Origin: Rhodoferax antarcticus ANT.BR
Lineage (GTDB): Bacteria; Pseudomonadota; Gammaproteobacteria; Burkholderiales; Burkholderiaceae_C
Direction of reading: 5' to 3'
DNA: 64,000 nt
Assembly (NCBI RefSeq): GCF_001938565.1
Contig: NZ_MSYM01000013.1
Span: 435,496-499,495, forward strand
In this document: in pieces, positions 17,496 through 28,348 of the stretch
Numbering within the stretch: position 1 is the first letter of the stretch
Layout: each line of letters starts with the position of its first letter
Position numbers and translations under genes: made by a program
Notes under the pieces: generated by a model
What the model was told of the DNA's origin: nothing
Databases searched by the model: none
Seen by the model: only the letters and a program-made list of their open reading frames with translations

Positions 17496-18206
17496 ATGAC
17501 CGAATCCCTTCCCGAATCCACCACGCCTATCACCGAGGTCGTTGATCAGCACGTTGAGACCGCCAGCCCTGGCGCAGTTGCTAAAGCGCCAGAACAAGCC
17601 AAAAGCAGAGGTAAAGGCCGTTTTGCTAGCGCCCAGCCGGTGCTTGAAAAGTTGTTTGAGCTTTACCCGCCACTGTTTGGCCAGCGCTTCGTACCGCTCA
17701 AACTGGGTATTTTTCAGGAATTGATGGCCGCCCAGCCGGAGGTGTTTTTGCGCGACGACCTCAAACTGGCACTCGGTGTGCACACCCGTTCTACCCGCTA
17801 TCTGCAAAGTGTGGCGGCAGGCTTGCCGCGCCATGACCTGGACGGCAAGCCGGTCGAGCCAGTCGCACCAGAGCACGTGGTGCTGTCATGCATCGAACTG
17901 TTTCGGCGTCGCCAAGCACGCGGCGCAGACGCTGCGCCGGCCAAACTGCGCCAGCAATTGCTGGGGGCGTATCACCACAGTGGGATGTCGCGGCTGGATT
18001 TTCTGTCGCGGCTGACCACGCTGGACGAGCCGATGACCGCGCTGATGGACGAGGTCATGGCCGAGGTCGACCAGCAGCGCGCGCGCCAAGCCGCCTTACT
18101 CAAGGCGTTTGAGGCCAGCGGCAAATCGGCGGAAGATTTTGCGGCCGAGTTGGGCATGGATGCCAGTCTGATCCGCAATGCGGTGAGCCAGCGCCAAGCG
18201 GGTTAA
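17496..18206 (+). CDS. proQ: ProQ/FinO-family RNA chaperone
   Basis: The 236-residue protein carries a ProQ/FinO RNA-binding domain at about residues 45-150: PVLEKLFELYPPLFGQRFVPLKLG, then LALGVHTRSTRYLQSVAAG and RHDLDGKPVEPV. The N-terminal ~45 residues are a flexible Thr/Ala/Lys linker. ProQ-type proteins bind structured sRNAs and mRNA 3' ends. The C-terminal part (LLKAFEASGKSAEDFAAELGMD) is helical and of unknown role. In-frame ATG codons at 17448 and 17265 are possible starts. I favour 17496 (MTESLPES) because upstream residues look untranslated, but 17448 cannot be excluded. The ~310 bp between the hydrolase stop and this start contain no other gene. Confidence 0.85.
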   Translation: MTESLPESTTPITEVVDQHVETASPGAVAKAPEQAKSRGKGRFASAQPVLEKLFELYPPLFGQRFVPLKLGIFQELMAAQPEVFLRDDLKLALGVHTRSTRYLQSVAAGLPRHDLDGKPVEPVAPEHVVLSCIELFRRRQARGADAAPAKLRQQLLGAYHHSGMSRLDFLSRLTTLDEPMTALMDEVMAEVDQQRARQAALLKAFEASGKSAEDFAAELGMDASLIRNAVSQRQAG

Positions 18207-18308
18207 CGCAGCGCCAGGCAGCATTGGCGGCGTTTGGCGCCGACCCTACTGGCGGCGTGACGCTGGCGCGGCTCTGGGGGCGACCGAGCCCTTCAAAGCC
18301 TCTGCACG

Positions 18309-18346
18309 CCCGGCCCATCGCCGGGAACCGGGCCGTCGGGGTTTTT
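18309..18346 (+). terminator. Possible terminator downstream of proQ
   Basis: The GC-rich inverted segment CCCGGC-loop-GCCGGG is followed by CCGGGCCGTCGGGG and TTTTT at 18342-18346, in the convergent gap with gcvP. Confidence 0.4.
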
Positions 18347-18351
18347 CGGTG

Positions 18352-21324
<2,973 letters not shown>

Positions 21325-21339
21325 GTCGATGGCTCGGGT

Positions 21340-21714
21340 TCAGTGGGCGTCAGCGGCAAAGGCGGTGTAGCTGGTTTCGTCCATCAGGCCGTCGAGATCA
21401 GACGGGTTGTCCAGCGTCATCTTGAAGAACCAGCCGGTGCTCAAAGGTTCGGAATTGGCCAGCGAGGGGTCTGCGCGCAAGGCTTCGTTGACTTCGGTGA
21501 CGACGCCGTTGGCGGGCGCGTAAATGTCGGCAGCAGCTTTGACCGACTCAACCACGGCGGCGGCGTCTTTGGCGGCAAAAGTTTTGCCGACTTCGGGCAG
21601 GTCCACAAACACCACGTCGCCCAGGGCGTCTTGTGCGTGGACTGTGATGCCCACGGTGGCGTTGTTGCCGTCGATCTGGACCCATTCGTGGTCGGGGGTG
21701 AATTTGATGGTCAT
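21340..21714 (-). CDS. gcvH: Glycine cleavage system H protein
   Basis: GcvH is the lipoylated carrier of the glycine cleavage complex. The 124-residue length is typical. The lipoyl-lysine is K59 in VVESVKAAADIYAP, and the N-terminus KFTPDHEWV is characteristic. A good ribosome site (GGAGCACCTC directly before the ATG) marks the start. It lies between gcvT and gcvP; about 260 bp of repetitive sequence separate it from gcvT, an unusual gap inside a gcv operon. Confidence 0.96.
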   Translation of the reverse strand: MTIKFTPDHEWVQIDGNNATVGITVHAQDALGDVVFVDLPEVGKTFAAKDAAAVVESVKAAADIYAPANGVVTEVNEALRADPSLANSEPLSTGWFFKMTLDNPSDLDGLMDETSYTAFAADAH

Positions 21715-21750
21715 GAGGTGCTCCGTAAAGTGAATTGAAACGATATGAAA

Positions 21751-21795
21751 ACTTGAACTTGAACTTGAACTTGAACTTGAACTTGAACTTGAACT
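21751..21795. repeat. Hexanucleotide tandem repeat (ACTTGA)7.5 upstream of gcvH
   Basis: Seven and a half perfect head-to-tail copies of ACTTGA, read TCAAGT on the gcv strand, lie 37 bp upstream of the gcvH start in its leader. A perfect array of this kind is prone to slippage. Confidence 0.95.
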
Positions 21796-21816
21796 GTTTG
21801 GTTTTTATCCGCAGCG

Positions 21817-21931
21817 CGCGTTGGGTGCGTAACTCCGCGAATGTCCCCCGGCTTGGGGCTACTACCCCAAGCCTCCTCCTTTATTTGGCAAAACCCCAAG
21901 TCCACGCTGCGCTACGCACCCAACGCACGTT
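21817..21931. repeat. Inverted repeat with internal hairpin between gcvT and gcvH
   Basis: The arms GCGTTGGGTGCGTA (near 21820) and TACGCACCCAACGC (near 21914) are perfect reverse complements about 80 bp apart. Inside is a second stem GGCTTGGGG / CCCCAAGCC (21850-21873), and GGCAAAACCCCAAGTCC (from 21888), which recurs nearly intact inside gcvT at 22250. It looks like a small palindromic element rather than a terminator, since it has no U-tract. Confidence 0.7.
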
Positions 21932-21977
21932 GCTAGTTGTTGTTGGAAGGATCATCGTTCAGCATTGGCGATGAGAC

Positions 21978-23156
21978 TTAGCCGCGGAAATAGTTGGTTG
22001 GCACAAACGGCATGGCAACGACTTCCATGCGCACTGGCTTGCCGCGCACGATGGCGTTGACCACCGTGCCCACAGCAGACAGCTGCGTGGGCACGTAGCC
22101 CATGGCGATGGGTTGGTCGATGGTGGGGCCAAGCAGGCCGCTGGTGACATCGCCGATGCGTGCGCCGCTCTGGTCTTGCAGCTCGGTGTGTTCGCGCACC
22201 GGAATGCGTTCCAGCGCTATGAGCCCAACGCGTTTTCTTAAGACTTTTTGGCAAAACCCCGAGTCCTGGCCTATAGCCCCCGTGGCGTCTGCGCAGGTAG
22301 CTAGTATTTTTGTAGCGCCTGGAAAGCCGCCAGCGCGTGCGCCGCCGGTGCGGCGCACCTTTTGTATGGCCCAGGCCAGGCCGGCTTCTACCGGGGTGGT
22401 GGTGGCATCGAGGTCATTGCCATACAGCGGCAGGCCGGCTTCCAGACGCAGCGAGTTGCGTGCGCCCAGGCCAATGGGCTTGACTTCGGGCTGCGCCAGC
22501 AAGGCCTTGGCCAGGGCCAACGCGTCAGAGGCGTGCACTGAGATTTCGAAACCGTCTTCGCCGGTGTAGCCGCTGCGGGTCAGGAACACGTCAACGTCCT
22601 GCGAGCCGGTGCTGACGGTGAAATGGCCGCCAGTCATGAACACCAGCTTTTCAACGCCGGGTGCCAGCCTTGAGAGCGCGGTCACTGCCTGCGGGCCTTG
22701 CAGCGCCAGCAGGGCGAATTCGGGCATGGGGATCACCTGGCAGCGCGTGCCGATCTGCGCCTGAATGTGAGCCATGTCAGCCACTTTGCAGGCGCCGTTG
22801 ACGATGATAAAAATCTCATCCAAGGCTTGGCGGAAAAACATCAGGTCGTCCATGATGCCGCCCTCGTCATTGAGCAGCAGGCCGTAGCGCTGTTTGCCCA
22901 CAGCCAGGTCAATCACGTCCACCGGCAGCAGGCTTTCCAGCGCGGCGGCAGCGTCCGGGCCGACCAGACGCAGTTGGCCCATGTGCGACACGTCGAACAG
23001 GCCAGCGGCGGTGCGGGTGTGTTTGTGTTCGGCCATCAAGCCCGCCGGGTATTGCACCGGCATGCTGTAGCCGGCAAACGGCACCATGCGCGCGCCTAGC
23101 GCGACATGCAGGTCATTAAGGGGAACATTCAGCAGGGTTTCAGGGGAGGCAGACAT
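21978..23156 (-). CDS. gcvT: Glycine cleavage system T protein (aminomethyltransferase)
   Basis: GcvT transfers the methylene group from GcvH to tetrahydrofolate and releases ammonia. The 392-residue protein has LFDVSHMGQLRL at the N-terminus, GYTGEDGFEISV in the middle, RNSLRLEAGLPLYGNDLD, and RKRVGLIALERIPVREH near the C-terminus. Between GGARAGGFPGA and RKRVGL there are about 13 extra residues (KILATCADATGAIGQDSGF region) compared with other GcvT proteins I know. These are encoded by interspersed repeat copy J plus the AAAACCCC motif. The start has GGAG nine bases upstream and follows the glycine riboswitch. Confidence 0.95.
   Translation of the reverse strand: MSASPETLLNVPLNDLHVALGARMVPFAGYSMPVQYPAGLMAEHKHTRTAAGLFDVSHMGQLRLVGPDAAAALESLLPVDVIDLAVGKQRYGLLLNDEGGIMDDLMFFRQALDEIFIIVNGACKVADMAHIQAQIGTRCQVIPMPEFALLALQGPQAVTALSRLAPGVEKLVFMTGGHFTVSTGSQDVDVFLTRSGYTGEDGFEISVHASDALALAKALLAQPEVKPIGLGARNSLRLEAGLPLYGNDLDATTTPVEAGLAWAIQKVRRTGGARAGGFPGATKILATCADATGAIGQDSGFCQKVLRKRVGLIALERIPVREHTELQDQSGARIGDVTSGLLGPTIDQPIAMGYVPTQLSAVGTVVNAIVRGKPVRMEVVAMPFVPTNYFRG
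22264..22316 (-). repeat. Interspersed repeat copy J, inside gcvT
   Basis: The minus strand reads AAAAATACTAGCTACCTGCG, then GGGGGCTATAGGCCAGGA. Codons are CTA GCT ... GCA ... GGG GCT ... GGC, the same frame as copies I, K and L. It adds about a dozen residues to the protein. Confidence 0.65.
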
Positions 23157-23177
23157 CCGTTACTCCAGGGGCAGACC

Positions 23178-23210
23178 AAAAAAACCATGGCAAAACAAAA
23201 TGCTTTGCCA
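23178..23210 (-). terminator. Riboswitch expression-platform terminator
   Basis: On the minus strand TGGCAAA, a 9-base loop and TTTGCCA are followed by ATGG and seven T, between the glycine aptamers and gcvT. The position and U-tract fit transcription termination that is relieved when glycine is bound. Confidence 0.7.
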
Positions 23211-23480
23211 CAGGCTGCCCCCGCTGTCCGCTTTACCTGAGAGATTCGCCGGGCCGTGCCCTGCCATAAGCGGCAGGCTGACTGCGGGTTGCTCCTTCGG
23301 TGGACCGTGCGCCGTGCTCTGCGCTTGGCCTCTCTCCAGTGGGGATACGTCGACTGGCTAACGCGCCAAACGACGTTTGTCAGTCCTTTTGCCTGAGCGT
23401 TCAAACTGCTGCAATCAGCGGCCCTGCGCCTTCGGCGGCTGCCCTGAAACCTGTTGGCCTGGGCGGCTCTCTCCTGACCT
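23211..23480 (-). ncRNA. Tandem glycine riboswitch upstream of gcvT
   Basis: Two glycine aptamers in series. Aptamer 1 (distal, about 23360-23480) begins GGAGAGAGCCGCC and contains GCCGCCGAAGGCGC and CTCAGGCAAAAGGACTGAC. Aptamer 2 (about 23215-23345) has GGAGAGAGGCC, CACCGAAGGAGCAACCCGC and CTCTCAGGTAAAGCGGACAG. These core strings are diagnostic of the gcvT RNA family. Tandem arrangement and position before gcvT-gcvH-gcvP match the known system, in which glycine turns the cleavage operon on. Confidence 0.93.
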
Positions 23481-23541
23481 GCAGAATTCTACCTTCACGG
23501 TCGATAATGCAGCCTCGTTATCACTGGTTGACCCACTCTGC

Positions 23542-23787
23542 ATGAATAACTCGAACAACTCTTTATTTCTGGGCCTGGTGTCCAACCAGACGGCTTTCAT
23601 TGCCGGCATCGTGGTGTTTTTGGTGTTGGGACTGCTCGCGTTTCGGCGTGGCAAGCAAACCAAACGCGCCGAGTTCACCTGGATCGGCCTGGCGCTGATG
23701 GTGTTCCCCTACGCCGTGGCGCAGGCCTGGTTGTTGTGGCTGATCGGCGCGGGTCTGACGGCCTTGCTGCTGTTTCGCTGGAAGTAA
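23542..23787 (+). CDS. Small inner-membrane protein
   Basis: This 81-residue protein is almost entirely hydrophobic, with about three membrane segments (residues 16-32, 43-58, 62-77) and a short basic loop RRGKQTKRAE between the first two. The frame is open further upstream (to 23377), but that part overlaps the riboswitch on the other strand and is unlikely to be coding. No clear ribosome site precedes the chosen ATG. The function is unknown. It is divergent from the gcv operon and 36 bp upstream of the NlpC/P60 gene. Confidence 0.7.
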   Translation: MNNSNNSLFLGLVSNQTAFIAGIVVFLVLGLLAFRRGKQTKRAEFTWIGLALMVFPYAVAQAWLLWLIGAGLTALLLFRWK

Positions 23788-23823
23788 GCGCTCTACCGAC
23801 GATATTGCGACGACGTTAAGCCG

Positions 23824-24378
23824 ATGTTGAACCCACGCTATCGTCTTACTGGTTTGCCCTGGCTGGGTGCTTTGGCGCTCGGTCTGACGCTGGTGTTAGC
23901 GGGTTGCGGCACAGCACCCACCCAGCAACGCGGTGGGCAGTCTTCTCCAGCGCCGATCCTTTATGGCAGCGCCGCGGATGCTATCAATATTCCTTCGCGC
24001 CTGCAGCCCGAGCAGGCCAACGATGTCACGTTATATGCGCTGGGGCTGGTCGGCACGCCCTACCGTTATGGCGGCAACACCCCTGCGAGTGGCTTTGATT
24101 GCAGTGGCCTGATCAGGCACGTGTACCAGTCGCGTGCAGGGGTTGCTGCGCCGCGCACGGTGGCCAAGTTGCAGTACTGGGGCGAACCCGTGCCGGGGGA
24201 AGCGCTGCGCTCGGGTGACCTGGTGCTGTTTGCCAAGCGCGGCGCGCCTACCCACGCCGGCATTTATGTGGGTGAAGGGCGTTTTGTGCACGCACCGTCT
24301 ACCGGCGGCGAGGTTCGGCTGGACAGCTTGAACTCGCGCTACTGGGCTGCGCAACGCCTGGCGTTTCGCCGGCCCTGA
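23824..24378 (+). CDS. NlpC/P60 family lipoprotein (cell-wall peptidase)
   Basis: This 184-residue lipoprotein has a signal peptide ending in the lipobox LAGC (Cys28). The C-terminal NlpC/P60 domain (about residues 75-184) has the catalytic cysteine in ASGFDCSGLIRHVY and the histidine in GAPTHAGIYVGEGRFVHAPS. Such enzymes hydrolyse D-Glu-diaminopimelate links in peptidoglycan stem peptides. It should be anchored in the outer membrane facing the periplasm. It resembles Spr/MepS-type endopeptidases, but the exact bond cleaved is inference. Confidence 0.9.
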   Translation: MLNPRYRLTGLPWLGALALGLTLVLAGCGTAPTQQRGGQSSPAPILYGSAADAINIPSRLQPEQANDVTLYALGLVGTPYRYGGNTPASGFDCSGLIRHVYQSRAGVAAPRTVAKLQYWGEPVPGEALRSGDLVLFAKRGAPTHAGIYVGEGRFVHAPSTGGEVRLDSLNSRYWAAQRLAFRRP

Positions 24379-24402
24379 CAAAGCGGCTTGCGCTGCGCTT
24401 CT

Positions 24403-24735
24403 TCAGCCGATCAGCGCAATGACGCTGACAAACAGAACTTTCACAGCCAGCCAAGTGCCCAGCACCACCGCCCAGGTTTTCCACGCCACGCGGGCGGCGT
24501 TAAACCGGTTTTCGGCCAGCGTGAACACCGCTGCGCAGACCGCGCCAAACGACAACCCCATCAACACCTGATCGAGCTTTTGCAGCCAGACTGGGTTGTT
24601 TTCGCTGGTGGCAGGCTGGAAAACGCTGACGATCAGCCCAAACAGCAGCCAGCGCACGGTGTAGCCGCGCCAGCGGTACCAGCGGCCTTTGGGTTGGGCC
24701 GACCAGGGGATTTTTTGCGTGACGCTGTGTGGCAT
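24403..24735 (-). CDS. Small membrane protein downstream of ETF-QO
   Basis: A start at 24735 (MPHSVTQKIPWSAQPKG) gives 110 residues and overlaps the ETF-QO stop as ATGA; the longer open frame runs back inside ETF-QO. There are three hydrophobic segments (about residues 28-45, 58-76, 88-108) with basic loops, YRWRGYTVRW before the first. I recognise it only as a conserved hypothetical membrane protein. Translational coupling suggests cotranscription with ETF-QO, but a functional link is not shown. Confidence 0.7.
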   Translation of the reverse strand: MPHSVTQKIPWSAQPKGRWYRWRGYTVRWLLFGLIVSVFQPATSENNPVWLQKLDQVLMGLSFGAVCAAVFTLAENRFNAARVAWKTWAVVLGTWLAVKVLFVSVIALIG

Positions 24736-26426
24736 CACATCGCCGCGTAGTTGGGCCCGCCGCCACCTTCGGGCGTGACCCAGACGATGTTTTGTGTGGG
24801 GTCCTTGATGTCGCAGGTTTTGCAATGCACACAGTTTTGTGCATTGATCTGCAGCTTGTCAGCACCCGCAGCGTCTTTGATGAACTCGTAAACCCCGGCC
24901 GGGCAGTAGCGTGCCTCGGGGCCAGCGTATTTAGCCAGGTTGGTGGCCACCGGCACGCTGCCGTCTTTAAGCGTCAGGTGCGCGGGCTGGTTTTCTTCGT
25001 GGTTGACGTTGCTAATGAAAATGCTGGAGTTGCGGTCAAAGGTCAGCTTGCCATCCGGCTTGGGGTAATCAATCGGTTTGCAATCGGCGGCAGGCTTCAG
25101 GTAGGCGTAGTCGGGCTTGTCGCGGCGGATCGTCCAGGACATGTTGCCTTTCAGGCCAAACTGCTCCAGACCGTTCATCAGCGTGCCCACGCGCAGACCA
25201 TATTTAAACCAGGCCTTGAAGTTGCGCGCCTTGTTGAGTTCGGTGTACAACCAGCTTTGCTTGAAGGCTTGCGGGTAGGCGGTCAGCTCATCGTGCTGGC
25301 GGCCAGCGGTGACGGCCTCAAACGCCGCTTCTGCCGCCAGCATGCCGGACTTGATCGCAGCGTGCGTGCCCTTGATGCGGCTGACGTTCAGGAAGCCCGC
25401 ATCGCAGCCCACCAGCGCGCCGCCGGGGAATACCGTCTTTGGCAAAGATAAAAGGCCGCCAGCCGTTATGGCGCGTGCGCCATAAGCTATTCTTTTTGCA
25501 GTGACTTCGCCTTTTGAGTTTTCCAAATACCAGCGGATGTTGGGGTGCGTCTTCCAGCGCTGGAATTCCTCGAACGGGCTCAGGTACGGGTTTTCATAGT
25601 TCAGCCCGGTTATGAACCCCAGGGCTATTTTGTTGTCTTCCATGTGGTACATGAAAGAGCCACCGTAGGTTTTGTTGTCCATTGGCCAGCCAGCGGTGTG
25701 CAGCACCAGGCCGGGTTGGTGGCGCCCCGGCTCCACTTCCCACAGTTCCTTGATACCGATGCCGTAGCTCTGCGGGTCGCAGCCCGCATCAAGCTTGAAT
25801 TTTTCGATGAGCTGCTTGCCCAGGTGACCACGCGAGCCTTCGGCAAACACGGTGTATTTGCCCAGCAGTTCCATGCCGATCTGGAAGTTGCCACCGGGCT
25901 CACCATTTTTCTCAATGCCCATGTTGCCGGTGGCGACACCGCGCACTGAACCTGTGTCGTCGTACAGCACTTCAGCTGCGGCAAAACCGGGGAAGATTTC
26001 CACGCCCAGGTTTTCAGCCTGTGCGGCTAGCCAGCGGGTGAGGGCGCCCAGGCTGATGATGTAGTTGCCGTGGTTCTGGCTGCATTCGGGCAGGAACATG
26101 TTGGGCGTGCGGTAGGCACCACCTTCGCTCAGGAACAGCATGGCCTCGTCGGTCACCGGCTGGTTCAGCGGTGCGCCCATGGCTTTCCAGTCGGGCAAGA
26201 GTTCGGTGAGTGATCCGGGGTCTAGCACCGCACCGGAAAGGATATGTGCGCCGGGCTCGGAGCCTTTTTCCAGCACCACCACCGAAATTTCCTTGCCCTG
26301 CTCAGTGGCGAGTTGTTTCAGGCGAATGGCGGTGGCCAGGCCGGCTGGGCCACCGCCGACAACGACGACGTCGTATTCCATCGATTCGCGTGGGCCAAAT
26401 TGGGCCAGGATGTCCTCTGGTGTCAT
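24735..26426 (-). CDS. etfD: Electron-transfer flavoprotein-ubiquinone oxidoreductase
   Basis: ETF-QO moves electrons from ETF (fatty-acid and amino-acid dehydrogenases) to ubiquinone at the inner membrane. The 563-residue protein has the FAD motif VVVGGGPAGLATAIRLKQL (about residues 22-40) and a C-terminal 4Fe-4S cluster site with CPAGVYEF and NCVHCKTCDIKDP. The conserved stretch KRIAYGARAITAGG, normal in this family, is encoded with unusual AT-rich codons (AGA ATA GCT TAT, CTT TTA TCT) that coincide with interspersed repeat copy L. The family is certain. Confidence 0.96.
   Translation of the reverse strand: MTPEDILAQFGPRESMEYDVVVVGGGPAGLATAIRLKQLATEQGKEISVVVLEKGSEPGAHILSGAVLDPGSLTELLPDWKAMGAPLNQPVTDEAMLFLSEGGAYRTPNMFLPECSQNHGNYIISLGALTRWLAAQAENLGVEIFPGFAAAEVLYDDTGSVRGVATGNMGIEKNGEPGGNFQIGMELLGKYTVFAEGSRGHLGKQLIEKFKLDAGCDPQSYGIGIKELWEVEPGRHQPGLVLHTAGWPMDNKTYGGSFMYHMEDNKIALGFITGLNYENPYLSPFEEFQRWKTHPNIRWYLENSKGEVTAKRIAYGARAITAGGLLSLPKTVFPGGALVGCDAGFLNVSRIKGTHAAIKSGMLAAEAAFEAVTAGRQHDELTAYPQAFKQSWLYTELNKARNFKAWFKYGLRVGTLMNGLEQFGLKGNMSWTIRRDKPDYAYLKPAADCKPIDYPKPDGKLTFDRNSSIFISNVNHEENQPAHLTLKDGSVPVATNLAKYAGPEARYCPAGVYEFIKDAAGADKLQINAQNCVHCKTCDIKDPTQNIVWVTPEGGGGPNYAAM
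25445..25499 (-). repeat. Interspersed repeat copy L, inside ETF-QO
   Basis: The minus strand reads AGAATAGCTTATGGCGCACG, then CCATAACGGCTGGCGGCC and TTTTATC. It matches the shared pattern over both conserved blocks, yet encodes a family-conserved motif without a length change. Confidence 0.6.
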
Positions 26427-26517
26427 GGTGTTCTCGCTAATAATGGTCCAAGGGAGGCGCGTGCACGCCCATGGAATGATTGTCGAAGATAAAACGAATT
26501 TAAAAGTCGGGTGTGCT

Positions 26518-26540
26518 CATAATAGAACGATCGTTCTATT
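26518..26540 (+). promoter_or_regulatory. 20-bp perfect palindromic operator overlapping a -10 box
   Basis: AATAGAACGATCGTTCTATT (26521-26540) is perfectly self-complementary. The AGAACG/CGTTCT half-sites are typical of TetR-family operators. A CATAAT -10-like hexamer (26518-26523) overlaps its left end, and the SDR ribosome site GGAG follows. It lies in the 139-bp divergent gap with ETF-QO and could control both. No TetR gene is in the window. Confidence 0.7.
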
Positions 26541-26565
26541 TGCTCTGTACTCTGGAGAGAAAAAC

Positions 26566-27348
26566 ATGTCTTACAACATTGATTTATCGGGCCGTGTGGC
26601 CCTGATCACCGGCGCGTCCAGTGGACTGGGCGCCCAGTTTGCGCGCACTTTGTCGGCGGCCGGTGCGGCCGTCGTGCTGGCGAGTCGGCGGGTTGAAAAG
26701 CTGAAAGAATTGCGCGCCCAGATTGACGGCGAGGGTGGTGATGCGCACGTGCTGGAACTCGATGTAACCGACCAAGCCTCCATCAAATCCGCAGTGGCGC
26801 ATGCCGAAACCGAGGTGGGTTCCATCGACATTCTGATCAACAACTCGGGCGTTAGCACCACCCAGCGCCTACAGGATGTGACCGAGGAAGACTTTGACTT
26901 CATATTTGACACCAACATCAAAGGCGCATTTTTCGTGGCGCAAGAGGTGGGTAAACGCATGTTGGCACGCTCGCAAGGCTCCGCGCCGGGCTCGTTCACC
27001 GGTGGGCGCATCATCAACGTAGCCTCAGCGGCGGGGCTGCGCGTGTTGCCCAAGATTGGTGTCTATGCCATGAGCAAAGCCGCCATGATCCAGATGACCC
27101 GCGCCATGGCGCTAGAGTGGGGCAAGTTTGGCATCAACGTCAACGCCATTTGCCCCGGCTACATCGACACCGAGATCAACCACCGCCACTGGCAGACCGA
27201 GGCGGGTCAGAGGCTGGTGCAAATGCTGCCACGCAAGCGCGTGGGGCAACCGCAGGACCTGGACGCGCTGCTGGTCATGCTCTGCTCGGACCAAAGCCAT
27301 TTCATCAATGGCGCGGTGATCTCTGCCGATGACGGCTTCGGGATTTAA
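26566..27348 (+). CDS. Short-chain dehydrogenase/reductase
   Basis: This 260-residue classical SDR has TGASSGLG at residues 14-21 (NAD(P)-binding), NNSG, a catalytic Ser in NVASAAG and YAMSKAA (Tyr/Lys pair). The start at 26566 (MSYNIDLSGRVALITG) has GGAG 12 bases upstream. An upstream extension of the frame belongs to the ETF-QO antisense and is rejected. The pairing with ETF-QO across a shared operator suggests a role in acyl-CoA or related oxidation, for example a FabG-like 3-hydroxyacyl dehydrogenase, but the substrate is not determinable. Confidence 0.9.
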   Translation: MSYNIDLSGRVALITGASSGLGAQFARTLSAAGAAVVLASRRVEKLKELRAQIDGEGGDAHVLELDVTDQASIKSAVAHAETEVGSIDILINNSGVSTTQRLQDVTEEDFDFIFDTNIKGAFFVAQEVGKRMLARSQGSAPGSFTGGRIINVASAAGLRVLPKIGVYAMSKAAMIQMTRAMALEWGKFGINVNAICPGYIDTEINHRHWQTEAGQRLVQMLPRKRVGQPQDLDALLVMLCSDQSHFINGAVISADDGFGI

Positions 27349-27430
27349 TGTCGTTTCAAAACCGCCCATGGCGTTGTTGCTTCACCTTGTCGTGCTGCGG
27401 CACTGCCTGCGGCATCTGATCTAGATACGC

Positions 27431-28348
27431 ATGATTTTGAAGAGAAATGACGCCTTGGGCATTGCTGCCGGGCTGGGGGCAGGTGCGCTGTGGGGCATGG
27501 TGTTTGTAGCGCCTCGCATGACGCCGGGGCTGACCTCGGTGGATTTGACCGCGGGGCGCTTTGTCAGTTACGGGCTGATGGCTATGGTGGTGATGCTGCT
27601 GGGGCGACGCCTGCGCAGATTGCCCACCGGGTCGCAAGCGCTCAGCGCCTTGGGCTTGAGTCTACTGGGCGCCACCGGGTATTACCTGCTGCTGGCGTCG
27701 TCCATCAGCGCGGCGGGCTCCGAGGTGCCGACGCTCATCATTGGCACCATTCCGATCTGGGTCATGCTGCTGGGCAAGCCGCTGGGGCTGAAATGGTCGG
27801 CGCTGCTGCCGGGGCTGCTGCTCACCCTGGCCGGCCTGGCGCTGATGATGCAGACTTCGCTGGCCAATGCCGTGGCTTTGCCGCTGCAGGGCCAACAATT
27901 TTGGTGGGGCGTGCTGCTGGCACTGGTGGCCATGGCCAGCTGGACGGCGTTTGCCATGCTCAACGCCAGCTGGCTCAAGCGTCACCCGCAGGTGAGTGTG
28001 ACCGAGTGGTCCAACTGGCTGGGCCTGGCCACCGGCATCGGCGCCTTGCTCCTTTGGCTGTTCGCAGGTTCAACGTCAAATGAGCTTCTAGCCCTTGACA
28101 GTAAAGGGTTAGTAGTTATGGTTTGTATAGCAACGGGTGTTGGCTCCGGATGGGCTGGCAGCCTCCTCTGGAACGTGGCTAGCCGCCGCTTGAGCGTCAG
28201 CCTGGCCGGTCAACTGATCGTGAGTGAAACGCTGTTTGGGCTGTTTTATGCGTTTGTATGGGACGGGGGCTGGCCCACGCCCAGCCAATGGCTGGCCGCC
28301 GGTTTGTTCACACTGGGCATTCTGGCGTCGATCCGGGCGCACCGATGA
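27431..28348 (+). CDS. EamA/DMT-superfamily exporter
   Basis: A 305-residue inner-membrane protein with about ten transmembrane segments arranged as two EamA repeats; GLGAGALWGMVFVAPRM opens the first. Members export amino acids or other metabolites. One loop/helix in the second half (NELLALDSKGLVVMVCIATG) is encoded by interspersed repeat copy G. The stop overlaps the ubiC start as ATGA. The substrate is unknown. Confidence 0.85.
   Translation: MILKRNDALGIAAGLGAGALWGMVFVAPRMTPGLTSVDLTAGRFVSYGLMAMVVMLLGRRLRRLPTGSQALSALGLSLLGATGYYLLLASSISAAGSEVPTLIIGTIPIWVMLLGKPLGLKWSALLPGLLLTLAGLALMMQTSLANAVALPLQGQQFWWGVLLALVAMASWTAFAMLNASWLKRHPQVSVTEWSNWLGLATGIGALLLWLFAGSTSNELLALDSKGLVVMVCIATGVGSGWAGSLLWNVASRRLSVSLAGQLIVSETLFGLFYAFVWDGGWPTPSQWLAAGLFTLGILASIRAHR
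28077..28130 (-). repeat. Interspersed repeat copy G, inside the DMT exporter gene
   Basis: The minus strand reads CATAACTACTAACCCTTTAC, then TGTCAAGGGCTAGAAGCTCA. It is oriented opposite to the host gene and reads through as NELLALDSKGLVV. Confidence 0.65.

Noticed and set aside
21751..21795. Short tandem array as a CRISPR
   Set aside because: The units are 6 bp with no spacers; no cas genes are in the window.
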